DNA of 40,494 bases. Origin: an uncultured Spirochaetaceae bacterium. Lineage in GTDB: Bacteria > Spirochaetota > Spirochaetia > Treponematales > Treponemataceae. The stretch covers positions 1-40,494 of the forward strand of contig CADCBK010000010.1 in assembly GCA_902799665.1 (NCBI GenBank), read 5' to 3'. The position numbers were made by a program, and so were the translations under genes. The notes beneath the pieces are model-generated. The model made no database searches. It was given only the letters and a program-made list of their open reading frames with translations, and had not been told where the DNA came from. Numbering within the stretch: position 1 is the first letter of the stretch; the number at the start of each line of letters is the position of its first letter. Below, piece by piece: positions 32,149-39,747 of the stretch.

Positions 32149-35100
32149 ATGAAAGGGAAGCTTTGTTTTAAAGGCAATATCCTCTTTTGCAGGGGCGGCG
32201 CGAATTTTCACGCCCTTTGGGCAAGCGTCCTTTTAATTCTTTCCATTCTATTTTATTCCTGCGACTTTGGCCTTGACGGAAATTCGTTCCAAAACAAGGC
32301 CGCAGCCTACTTTAAGGAAATGACTTCTACCGCGGCAGTCGCGGCCTATTCAATGGACATGGCCGACGTTCTTGTGGACAAGGACGGATACTTTTGCTTT
32401 GGCTATGACGAAGACAAGACGATAACCTTTACGCTAAGAAACCCCATGCGCTATTCGTTTGTCTCGGGCCAAAACATGAGCGTTGAGCTGGCCCCGGGCT
32501 CAGGCGCCTCATTGCAAAAAAAGGACTTGGTCACGATTAGGCAGGATGCCGCCGACAGTTCGACTCTTTACTTGACTTTCCCCGCGGAATTTTTAAAGGC
32601 CAATCCCTTGGGCGCTGACATAACGCCTACAATCGCCTTGCGCCATCCTGTTTCATTGACTCCTTTTCCATTGTATGACAGCCTTAAGCTTTCAAGCAAT
32701 CCGCCGCCGCCTATGCCCAGCGGAGCCCTTACGATGCAGACAACTGAAACTCCTTCGCGCTGGGTTTTGTGCTTTAATCTTCCCAAAAAGGCGATGGTTC
32801 AAACTTACCACAGCGACATAGTGAGCGTTTCGATAAACGGAAAGCTTATTGACGCCGCGGTTGCCTCGGACGGAACGGTTTCTTACGCGGCCGGCTCTGG
32901 GATTTCTACTGTCGCGCCTTCAAACATTGTTGCAAACCAAAACACGGGCCTTAGCTTTAACGCGGACGAAAACGCCGCATACTATTCGACTGGCGACGAG
33001 GCCGACGAAAAGGAAAAAATCTACACGGTTGTCGTGACCGACAAGGCCGGCCTTTCCTCAAGCCTTGCCATAAGCACCCGCGGCTTTAAGCTTGGCTCGC
33101 CGGACGCTTTCGCCAAGGCCGACACGCAGTTTGCCAACAAGTTCAAGGTGTACGACGCCGCCGACCCCGACGGAACGAAGAACACCGTGGAGCAGGACGA
33201 GGACGACAGCGTTTACGTGTCCATAAAAGCCGTGGCAAAGACCGCAAGCTTTGACTACACCGACCCTGTGACCGGCGAGACAAAGCATGTCGACTCCTAC
33301 GACTACGACAAGAGCGACGCCAGCGTAAACTGGGAAGTCTACCGCGACGAAGACTGCCTGGACTTTGTGAGCGCCGGAACGATAAAGGGCTTGCAGGGTC
33401 TTGTTACGATTCCGGCCGGAACAAGCTTTGTCCGCGCCTATGTCAGAAAGCCCTTGTATTCCGACAGCGAGATCATCAAGTGGAAGTGCCGCGCGGTCTT
33501 CACAAGGTTCTATGTTTCGGAGGATGGCGACGACAGCGCTGAAGGCTCAAGGAAGTCTCCGTTTAGGACGATACAGCGCGCCGTGGACGCCTTTGTGGAC
33601 GGAATCGCAAGCGGCGACTGCGTTGCCGACAGCCTTTGCGACATCCGCGTGATGACGGACTTGACCACGCCGGACAGCTACGACTTTAGCGCGCATGGCG
33701 GATATCTATTGAACGTGGCCGACTCAAGCCTTGCTTCCGCCACGATAAAGGTTTCGGGCCTTGGCGGAACAAAGACCATCAGCGCCGCGCAGGCCGGAAG
33801 CGCCGTCCGCAAGTTGGTCAACGCCGCCGTCGGAAAGACTGTGATTCAAAACATAAACCTTACCGGCGGCGCGGGCACCGCTGTTTCTGTGTCTGGAGCG
33901 GCCGCAGGCGTTAAATTTACAATGACGGGCGGCTCTATAACTGGAAACATGGGTCAGGCGGTAGTTTCAAGCGGAACGAATCCCACGGAAATTATTTTTA
34001 ACGGCGTTGACATAAGCGCGAATGTTGCAGAAAGCTTCCATGTCATCGAGATAAACACAAGCCCCGTGACTTTTGAAGATTGCTCTATAAAGGGCAACTC
34101 CGGCAACAGTGCGATATTCAACAATAGCGGCGACACTACATTTAAGAACGTTTCAATAACAGAAAACTTGAATCTTCTGACTAGCGCAATCTACAATAGA
34201 GGAACTTTGACTTTGGACGGCTGTACGATTACAGGAAACACCTCAAGCGGTTCGTCTTCGGCTGGCGTTTACGTATATAGTGACTCCTCTGCAAACCTTG
34301 TCATAAAAGGCTCCAATGAAATATACGGAAACAAGCTGACTGACGCCGACGGAACGCAGCGCGACTTGTACTTGCCGTATGGAAAAAAGATAACCGTAGG
34401 CGCTAACATAAGCGGCTCAAAGATTGGCGTGACGATGCCCTTTAACGACACCACAAAGCCGACCAAAGAAACGCCGGTCGTCTTTACGACAGGCTACGCG
34501 ACGCCTTCTTACGCCAACCCGGCCACGCCCGGAAGCGTGTTTGTCTCTGAAAACGACTACGGCGTGGCCGCGATTCCAAGCGGCGTCACGGATGCCGGAG
34601 AGGCGGCCTTCGCCGTAAGTTCCGGCGGCATGTACGGCCCCTACGACTACACGATAACGACAAGCGCCCCAAGCGTTCTGGTTGCGCCCGGCGTGGCCAA
34701 GAGCGTCGCCTTGACGACGACCGTCACGCGACAGGAGCCTGCAGGCTCGACTCCGCCGACGACAAGCCTTTACTACAACCCGGCCGACAGAAAGCTTTAC
34801 TTGGAAGACACCTTTGTGACGCTGGCCGTGGAGGACAGGGCGGGCGACCCTGACTACAACAAAGTCTCTTGGACCGCCGCGCTTTACGCAGGAACAAGCA
34901 AGGCCTGCGACGTTCCGATAAGCTCCAGCGCAAGCGGCTTGACCGCCGAAGTTCCGGCAATGGATTTGGAGTACGACTACTCGCTAAGAATCACGGCTGA
35001 CTTCTTGGGCGTAGGAAACCACGCTTCCTTTGTCTACAAGGTAAAGAAGCCGCTTATTTTGCACCCAACGCCGATTTCCGCGCCCGCTCTTGCCACTGAC

Positions 35101-35922
35101 TCAGCCGGAGCAAGCGGAAAATACATTTATTTTGGCGACTGGCCGCAGACCATAAAAGCCGCTTCGGTCACTGTGGACGCGACAAAGACTATGACGCAGG
35201 GCGCCTTTACCTACTACAAGGGAGACGACGGCTATTGGTACGCGAAAGCGTACGAAAGGGCGAATGGAGCCGATTTTGCATACAGCGACGGAACTCCGGC
35301 CGCCCAAGGCGGCGCAAGCTTCAAGTACTTTAAGGTGGAGCCTATAAAGTGGCGCGTGATTAACGAAGACTACAACGGCGCAGGAAACTGGCTGTTGATT
35401 TCGGAAAGAATCTTGACCGCCAACATACTCTGGTATGACTCTCGCAATACTCGAACAATTGGGGGCGAAACAATTAGGTCCTACAACTATAAGCATAGCC
35501 GCATTCGCGCTTACTTGAACGGAATAAGCTACAATAAAGATGGCAGCGACAGCGCCGAGTTTGTGGACAAGGGCTTTTTGCAGACTGCCTTTGACAGCGC
35601 CGCTCAAACGGCGATATCGCAAGTGACTGTCGCAAACAATGACTATGGCGGCGCCGATACGAATGACAAAGTCTTTTTGGTGGGAGATGGGGAAGTCACA
35701 AGTTACAGGAAAAGAAAAGTGACGGATTTCGCTTTGGCAAACAACGCCTGGAAGGACGACACTTCTTTAGGCTGCGGCTATTGGTGGACTCGCACGCCAA
35801 GCAACCTTGGGTACATTTATTATTACAATAATGTGGGTAGTTCCTATGGAGATCCTAGATATTGCAACGGTTATCCAGAATATGGCGTGGTTCCGTGTCT
35901 AGTTATTCCGCCCTTGCCTTAG
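32149..35922 (+). CDS. Large surface lipoprotein: beta-helix plus DUF6273-like domain
   Basis: A 1257-residue predicted lipoprotein. A long N-region is followed by a hydrophobic stretch and the relaxed spirochaetal lipobox FYSC. Residues about 450-760 carry 'FYVSEDGDDSAEGSRKSPFRTIQRAVDAF' and repeated 'ITGN...FNGVDISANV...FEDCSIKGNSG...TLDGCTITGN' rungs of a right-handed parallel beta-helix, as in surface adhesins. The C-terminal 280 residues (IYFGDWPQ, PIKWRVINEDYNG, LLISERIL, GYWWTRTPSNLG...YGVVPCLVI) resemble DUF6273, related to the formylglycine-enzyme/C-type lectin fold. Codon use shifts to AT-rich codons in the beta-helix core (about 33900-34330) and the last 150 nt. A role in adhesion or host contact is likely by family; the ligand is unknown. 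Confidence 0.78.
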   Translation: MKGKLCFKGNILFCRGGANFHALWASVLLILSILFYSCDFGLDGNSFQNKAAAYFKEMTSTAAVAAYSMDMADVLVDKDGYFCFGYDEDKTITFTLRNPMRYSFVSGQNMSVELAPGSGASLQKKDLVTIRQDAADSSTLYLTFPAEFLKANPLGADITPTIALRHPVSLTPFPLYDSLKLSSNPPPPMPSGALTMQTTETPSRWVLCFNLPKKAMVQTYHSDIVSVSINGKLIDAAVASDGTVSYAAGSGISTVAPSNIVANQNTGLSFNADENAAYYSTGDEADEKEKIYTVVVTDKAGLSSSLAISTRGFKLGSPDAFAKADTQFANKFKVYDAADPDGTKNTVEQDEDDSVYVSIKAVAKTASFDYTDPVTGETKHVDSYDYDKSDASVNWEVYRDEDCLDFVSAGTIKGLQGLVTIPAGTSFVRAYVRKPLYSDSEIIKWKCRAVFTRFYVSEDGDDSAEGSRKSPFRTIQRAVDAFVDGIASGDCVADSLCDIRVMTDLTTPDSYDFSAHGGYLLNVADSSLASATIKVSGLGGTKTISAAQAGSAVRKLVNAAVGKTVIQNINLTGGAGTAVSVSGAAAGVKFTMTGGSITGNMGQAVVSSGTNPTEIIFNGVDISANVAESFHVIEINTSPVTFEDCSIKGNSGNSAIFNNSGDTTFKNVSITENLNLLTSAIYNRGTLTLDGCTITGNTSSGSSSAGVYVYSDSSANLVIKGSNEIYGNKLTDADGTQRDLYLPYGKKITVGANISGSKIGVTMPFNDTTKPTKETPVVFTTGYATPSYANPATPGSVFVSENDYGVAAIPSGVTDAGEAAFAVSSGGMYGPYDYTITTSAPSVLVAPGVAKSVALTTTVTRQEPAGSTPPTTSLYYNPADRKLYLEDTFVTLAVEDRAGDPDYNKVSWTAALYAGTSKACDVPISSSASGLTAEVPAMDLEYDYSLRITADFLGVGNHASFVYKVKKPLILHPTPISAPALATDSAGASGKYIYFGDWPQTIKAASVTVDATKTMTQGAFTYYKGDDGYWYAKAYERANGADFAYSDGTPAAQGGASFKYFKVEPIKWRVINEDYNGAGNWLLISERILTANILWYDSRNTRTIGGETIRSYNYKHSRIRAYLNGISYNKDGSDSAEFVDKGFLQTAFDSAAQTAISQVTVANNDYGGADTNDKVFLVGDGEVTSYRKRKVTDFALANNAWKDDTSLGCGYWWTRTPSNLGYIYYYNNVGSSYGDPRYCNGYPEYGVVPCLVIPPLP

Positions 35923-35986
35923 GCGGCGGGCGTTCCCGTGATTTCGCGGCCTTTCGGCTGGGCGCCTCTGGGCGGAGGGGGCGGAC

Positions 35987-36015
35987 TTGACAAAAGGCTA
36001 GGATTGGTGTATAGT
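35987..36015 (+). promoter_or_regulatory. Promoter of the antisense (antitoxin) RNA
   Basis: TTGACA (35987-35992), 17 bp, TATAGT (36010-36015): near-consensus. The start should be near 36022. No protein gene follows on this strand before the terminator at 36080-36117. Confidence 0.8.
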
Positions 36016-36021
36016 TTAAAA

Positions 36022-36117
36022 AGAAGGAGCATCCGCGACACGCGTCTTGCCCCATAGCGGTTGTCCTTACGGACAGTTCGCCCGTTCTGTGGTCGAGACA
36101 GAGCGGGCTATTTTTTT
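36022..36117 (+). ncRNA. Candidate type I antitoxin RNA (about 96 nt)
   Basis: A short transcription unit with a strong promoter and an intrinsic terminator, running towards and ending at the toxin stop codon. It has a small hairpin TGTCC-TTAC-GGACA (36062-36075) and the terminator stem. Every base of it is complementary to the 3' untranslated part of a toxin mRNA reading through, as in the TxpA/RatA arrangement of Bacillus. The open frame from 36047 crosses the terminator, and nothing recommends it as a gene. Confidence 0.7.
36080..36117 (+). terminator. Terminator of the antitoxin RNA
   Basis: GCCCG-T-TCTGT (36080-36090), a 7-nt loop, ACAGA-G-CGGGC (36098-36108), then TATTTTTTT to 36117. 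The 11-bp stem has one G-U pair. The last two T of the tail are also bases of the toxin stop codon on the other strand. Confidence 0.85.
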
Positions 36118-36214
36118 ACTCACTGCTTTTCCGTCTGTGGAAGAGGAGCTGAGCGATTTGAATGACAAGTTGAGCGGCGGCAAGCGCCAGCATCAAAATT
36201 TCATAGAAATCCAT
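36116..36214 (-). CDS. 32-residue Hol-Tox-like membrane peptide, candidate type I toxin
   Basis: The peptide begins MDFYEILMLALAAAQ, continues as a single hydrophobic helix (residues 6-25) and ends with the charged tail HRRKSSE. The Y-E-x-L-x-L start, one membrane span and basic C-terminus fit the 'putative holin-like toxin' (Hol-Tox) peptides of Firmicutes type I systems. Gln15, Gln19 and Gln22 fall on one helix face. TTGGAGG stands 5 nt before the ATG, and a TTGACT-17-TATAAT promoter lies about 75 nt upstream. An antisense RNA ends at its stop codon. Such peptides depolarise or disturb the membrane when overproduced; that function is inferred. Confidence 0.72.
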   Translation of the reverse strand: MDFYEILMLALAAAQLVIQIAQLLFHRRKSSE

Positions 36215-36289
36215 AGCGGCCTCCAATTCGAGTATTCCAGCCTTGCGGCTAGTCGAGTTTGGGGGCGGACCGCCCATGTCGCGGATGCA
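36215..36289 (-). promoter_or_regulatory. Structured leader of the toxin mRNA
   Basis: The 75-nt leader begins with the 12-nt motif that can pair with the 3' end, then holds GGGCGG-A-CCGCCC (around 36263-36275) and AGCC-TTGC-GGCT (around 36242-36250), followed by the strong TTGGAGG site. Long structured leaders that delay translation are typical of type I toxin mRNAs. Confidence 0.5.
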
Positions 36290-36295
36290 GTTTTT

Positions 36296-36324
36296 ATTAT
36301 AAGGTAATTTTGTATAGAAGTCAA
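36296..36324 (-). promoter_or_regulatory. Promoter of the toxin gene
   Basis: TTGACT (36324-36319), 17 bp, TATAAT (36301-36296). One mismatch to consensus in total. The start is predicted near 36289. Confidence 0.8.
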
Positions 36325-36359
36325 GAGTTTTGGAATGCCGATTTGCCTGCGTTCCGCTC

Positions 36360-36388
36360 TTGAATAAAAAGATTCATTCCATTATAAT
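36360..36388 (+). promoter_or_regulatory. Promoter of the DEAD-box helicase gene (near-leaderless)
   Basis: TTGAAT (36360-36365), 17 bp, TATAAT (36383-36388), then 8 nt to the ATG at 36397. The leader would be 0-2 nt. Confidence 0.75.
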
Positions 36389-36396
36389 GCTTCCCT

Positions 36397-38034
36397 ATGA
36401 ATTTTACAGAATTTGCCTTGCATGAGGACCTTCTTAAAGGCATAGCCGCGGCCGGCTATGAAACATGCACTCCTGTTCAGGAACAGGTTTTAAAGACCTC
36501 TCTTGCCGGGGACGATTTGTACGTGCAGTCCCAGACCGGCACTGGAAAAACGGCCGCCTATTTGGTTTCCATAATTCAGGAACGGCTTTCAAACCCTGAG
36601 AACGATGGAAAAAAGACGCTTGTGTTGGTTCCCACGCGCGAGCTTGCCGTCCAAGTTGAGGACGAAGCAAAAAAGCTTCTTTCGGGAACATCGCTCAAAG
36701 CCTTTAGCTTTTACGGCGGAGTGGGCTACAAGGCCCAGGTTGAAGCGATTGAAAAGGGCGTTGACTTTATCGTTGGAACTCCGGGCCGCATCATCGACCT
36801 TAAGAAGGGTGGCCAGCTGGACTTGAGCGGCGTGGGCTTCCTTGTAATCGACGAAGCCGACCGAATGTTCGACATGGGCTTTTATCCCGACCTTCGCGAA
36901 ATACTAAAGTTCATTCCAAACCCCGAGGCGCGCCAGACGATGCTCTTTAGCGCCACGCTCAACACTTACGTAAAGAACTTGGCTTGGGAATACACGCGCG
37001 ACGCAAAGGAAATCACGATCGAGGCGGAAAACATCACTGTTGACGAAATCGACCAGTCCTTGATCCACGTTTCAAGCGACAAAAAGCTTCCGCTCCTTTT
37101 GGGAATCCTGAACCGCGACAAGCCCGAAAGCGTCTTGATTTTCTGCAACACAAAGAAGGGCTGCGAAATCTTGGGCAAGCGCCTTAAGATTAACGGCTTT
37201 GAGTCGGGCTTTATCATCGGCGACATGCAGCAGTCAAAGCGCCTTGAAACTTTGAACAACTTTAAGGCCGGAAAATTTTCCATCTTGGTGGCCACCGACG
37301 TCGCCGCGCGCGGAATCGACGTCAACGACCTTGCGATGGTCGTAAACTACGACCTTCCCAACGAGCCTGAAAACTACGTGCACAGAATCGGCCGCACGGC
37401 CCGCGCCGGAAAGAGCGGCAAGGCCTACACCTTCTGTTCCGAAAAGGACGTTTACGATTTGCCCGTAATCGAGCGCTACATCGACAAGCAAATTCCTTCC
37501 AGCGTTTGCTCCGACGACCAGTTGGCCGAAGACAAGAGCAAGGGCGTTTACATTAAGCTTGACACTTACGGCTGGGGCGGCGACGACGAGCGCGACTCGC
37601 GAGGCGGCTATGGACGCGGCGACAAAAAAGGCGGCCGCTTTGACAAGGGCGGACGCGGCGACCGTGACGGACGCGGAAGACGAGGCGAGCGCGGAGATCG
37701 TTCCGAAAGGCGCGGCGACAAGCGCGGAGAAAAGCGCGAGTTTGACAAGAGCCTTGAAGGCCTTTCGTTTGAAGAGCGAATGGAAGTCTACAAGAAAAAG
37801 TATTCCGACAAGGCCGGCGAGCTGCGCGGCGACAAGCGCTCAAAGTTTGACAAAAACAAAAAGCCCTACGACAAGCGCGGCGACAAGCGCTTTGACAAGA
37901 AGGGCGGCAAAAACTTTAGCGCCAAGGGCGGCCAAAAAGGCGGCGGCAAGAACTCCGCGCAGGCGCCCAAAAAGACTTTGGAGAACCGCGGCATAGTCGG
38001 CTTCTTTAAGTCGCTTTTTGGAAAGAAAAAATAA
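36397..38034 (+). CDS. DEAD-box ATP-dependent RNA helicase
   Basis: A 545-residue RNA helicase. In order: the Q motif (GYETCTPVQEQ), motif I QTGTGKTAAY (near residue 48), PTRELA, TPGRI, DEAD in VIDEADRMFD (near 151), SAT, ATDVAARGIDV and HRIGRTARAG. The last 150 residues are a low-complexity tail rich in Arg, Gly, Asp and Lys (RGDRDGRGRRGERGD type), interrupted by a helical FEERMEVYKKKYSDKAG and ending GFFKSLFGKKK, as in RhlB/RhlE-type enzymes. Such tails bind RNA or promote condensates. The ABC-F gene follows 12 nt downstream. Confidence 0.92.
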   Translation: MNFTEFALHEDLLKGIAAAGYETCTPVQEQVLKTSLAGDDLYVQSQTGTGKTAAYLVSIIQERLSNPENDGKKTLVLVPTRELAVQVEDEAKKLLSGTSLKAFSFYGGVGYKAQVEAIEKGVDFIVGTPGRIIDLKKGGQLDLSGVGFLVIDEADRMFDMGFYPDLREILKFIPNPEARQTMLFSATLNTYVKNLAWEYTRDAKEITIEAENITVDEIDQSLIHVSSDKKLPLLLGILNRDKPESVLIFCNTKKGCEILGKRLKINGFESGFIIGDMQQSKRLETLNNFKAGKFSILVATDVAARGIDVNDLAMVVNYDLPNEPENYVHRIGRTARAGKSGKAYTFCSEKDVYDLPVIERYIDKQIPSSVCSDDQLAEDKSKGVYIKLDTYGWGGDDERDSRGGYGRGDKKGGRFDKGGRGDRDGRGRRGERGDRSERRGDKRGEKREFDKSLEGLSFEERMEVYKKKYSDKAGELRGDKRSKFDKNKKPYDKRGDKRFDKKGGKNFSAKGGQKGGGKNSAQAPKKTLENRGIVGFFKSLFGKKK

Positions 38035-38046
38035 GGGAGCTTTACA

Positions 38047-39684
38047 TTGATTACAGTTTCAGACGTATCTCTTAAATTTAGCGAAAAGCCGCTCTTTAAA
38101 GACGTAAACCTAAAGTTCACCAGCGGAAACTGCTACGGAATAATCGGAGCCAACGGCGCCGGAAAGTCTACCTTCCTAAAAGTGCTTTCGGGCGAGCTGG
38201 AGCACGACAACGGAACGATAACAATCACGCCCGGCGAGCGCATGGCCGTCTTGCGCCAGGACCACTTTGCCTTTGACGCCTTTAGCGTAAAGGACACGGT
38301 CATGCAAGGCTATCCAAAGCTTTACGAGACAGCGAAGGCGCGCGAGACGATTTACGAAAAGGCCGACTTTACCGAGGAAGACGGAAACAAGGCCGCCGAG
38401 CTTGAGGCCGAGTTCAGCGAGCTGGGCGGTTGGGAAGCCGAAAACCAAATCGAGCAAATGCTTTCCGGCCTTGGCTTGGAAGAAGAGTTCCACGACAAGA
38501 TGATGAGCGACTTGGACGAAAGCCAAAAAGTCCGCGTCTTGCTTGCGCAGGCGCTATTTGGCAACCCCGACATTTTGCTTTTGGACGAACCGACAAACGG
38601 TTTGGACTTGGAATCGATTTCTTGGCTTGAGAACTTCTTGATGGAGTTCCCCAACATCGTGATTGTCGTAAGCCACGACCGCCACTTTTTGAATTCCGTC
38701 TGCACATACATTTGCGACATCGACTACGGAAAAATCAGCCAGTTTACCGGAAACTACGACTTCTGGTACCAGATGAGCCAAGTATTGCAGCGCCAGGCCA
38801 AGGACCAGGCAAAAAAGCGCGAGGACAAGATGGCCGAACTCAAGGCCTTCATCCAGCGCTTCGCCTCAAACGTTTCAAAGGCCGGCCAGGCTTCAAGCCG
38901 AAAGCGCGTCTTGGAAAAATTGGAGCTGGAGGAGCTTCCTGTAACAAGCCGAAAATTCCCCTACGTCAATTTCCGCCCCGACCGCGAAATCGGCAACAAC
39001 GTTTTGGAAGTCAAGTCGCTCAACTATACCGAAGACGGAAACGAGCTATTAAAGGATTTTTCTTTGATGGTGAACCGCACCGACAAAATAGCCTTTGTCG
39101 GAATCGAGCACAATTCCATCAGCGCTCTTTTTGACATCGTTAGCGGAGTCAAAAAAGCCGACAGCGGAGAGTACTTTTGGGGCCAGACGACAAAGCAGGA
39201 CTACCTTCCGCGCGACAATTCCTCTTACTTTAAGAACAACTATTCGATAACCGATTGGCTTAAGCAATACTCGCCAGACCAAAACGACGCCTTTGTGCGC
39301 GGCTTTTTGGGAAGAATGCTCTTTTCCGGCGACGAGTCGCTAAAGCCGGTCAACGTCCTTTCGGGCGGCGAGAAAGTGCGCTGCATGTTGTCAAAGATGC
39401 AGCTTAGCGGAGCCAACGTCTTGATTTTGGACGACCCGACAAACCACTTGGACTTGGAGGCGATTCAGTCGCTCAACGAGGCGCTGGTCCAGTTCCCGGG
39501 CGTAGTGCTTTTTTCAAGCCACGACCACGAGTTCATCCAGTCAATCGCAAACCGCATAATCGAAATCACGCCCAAGGGAACCATCGACCGCATGATGGAA
39601 TTTGACGACTACCTTAAGGACGAGCAAATCATCAAGATGCGCGAAGACTTTTACGCGGGCAGCGGAAAAAAGATACGATACTAA
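38047..39684 (+). CDS. ABC-F family ATPase (YbiT-like) with one degenerate ATP site
   Basis: A 545-residue soluble twin-ATPase of the ribosome-associated ABC-F family. NBD1 has an intact Walker A (GANGAGKST) and Walker B (LLLDEPTNGLD), but its signature reads LDESQ instead of LSGGE. NBD2 keeps LSGGEKVRC, but its Walker A is GIEHNSISA without the lysine, and Walker B reads LILDDPTNHLD with Asp for the catalytic Glu. All three losses belong to the same composite site. The inter-domain arm (QRQAKDQAKKREDKMAELKAF) is present. It starts with TTG, preceded by AGGGAG. Overall likeness is to YbiT. Confidence 0.9.
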   Translation: MITVSDVSLKFSEKPLFKDVNLKFTSGNCYGIIGANGAGKSTFLKVLSGELEHDNGTITITPGERMAVLRQDHFAFDAFSVKDTVMQGYPKLYETAKARETIYEKADFTEEDGNKAAELEAEFSELGGWEAENQIEQMLSGLGLEEEFHDKMMSDLDESQKVRVLLAQALFGNPDILLLDEPTNGLDLESISWLENFLMEFPNIVIVVSHDRHFLNSVCTYICDIDYGKISQFTGNYDFWYQMSQVLQRQAKDQAKKREDKMAELKAFIQRFASNVSKAGQASSRKRVLEKLELEELPVTSRKFPYVNFRPDREIGNNVLEVKSLNYTEDGNELLKDFSLMVNRTDKIAFVGIEHNSISALFDIVSGVKKADSGEYFWGQTTKQDYLPRDNSSYFKNNYSITDWLKQYSPDQNDAFVRGFLGRMLFSGDESLKPVNVLSGGEKVRCMLSKMQLSGANVLILDDPTNHLDLEAIQSLNEALVQFPGVVLFSSHDHEFIQSIANRIIEITPKGTIDRMMEFDDYLKDEQIIKMREDFYAGSGKKIRY

Positions 39685-39697
39685 AAGCAGGCGCCTG

Positions 39698-39723
39698 AAC
39701 GCGCGAGCCTTTGCGAGCGCGTT
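39698..39723. repeat. Palindromic repeat between ABC-F and helicase genes
   Basis: AACGCGC (39698-39704) pairs with GCGCGTT (39717-39723). The core GCGCGAGC...TTGCGAGCGC is shared with the elements before glgA and after rho. Lying between convergent genes, it may also act as a weak terminator, but no clear U-tract follows. Confidence 0.5.
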
Positions 39724-39747
39724 TGTTGGCGTTGCGCGGCAGCCTTT

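Larger units (their letters stand above)
36029..36288. repeat. 12-bp inverted repeat bracketing the toxin locus
   Basis: GCATCCGCGACA at 36029-36040 and its exact complement TGTCGCGGATGC at 36277-36288. On the toxin mRNA the two copies fall at about +2 to +13 and in the 3' untranslated region, so they can pair with each other; adjoining bases extend the helix to 14 pairs with one U-G. The same motif stands at about +8 of the antitoxin RNA. Confidence 0.7.

Noticed and set aside
36047..36307. An 86-residue plus-strand frame across the toxin locus
   Set aside because: It starts at a TTG without a ribosome binding site, crosses an intrinsic terminator and is antisense to the better-supported toxin gene.
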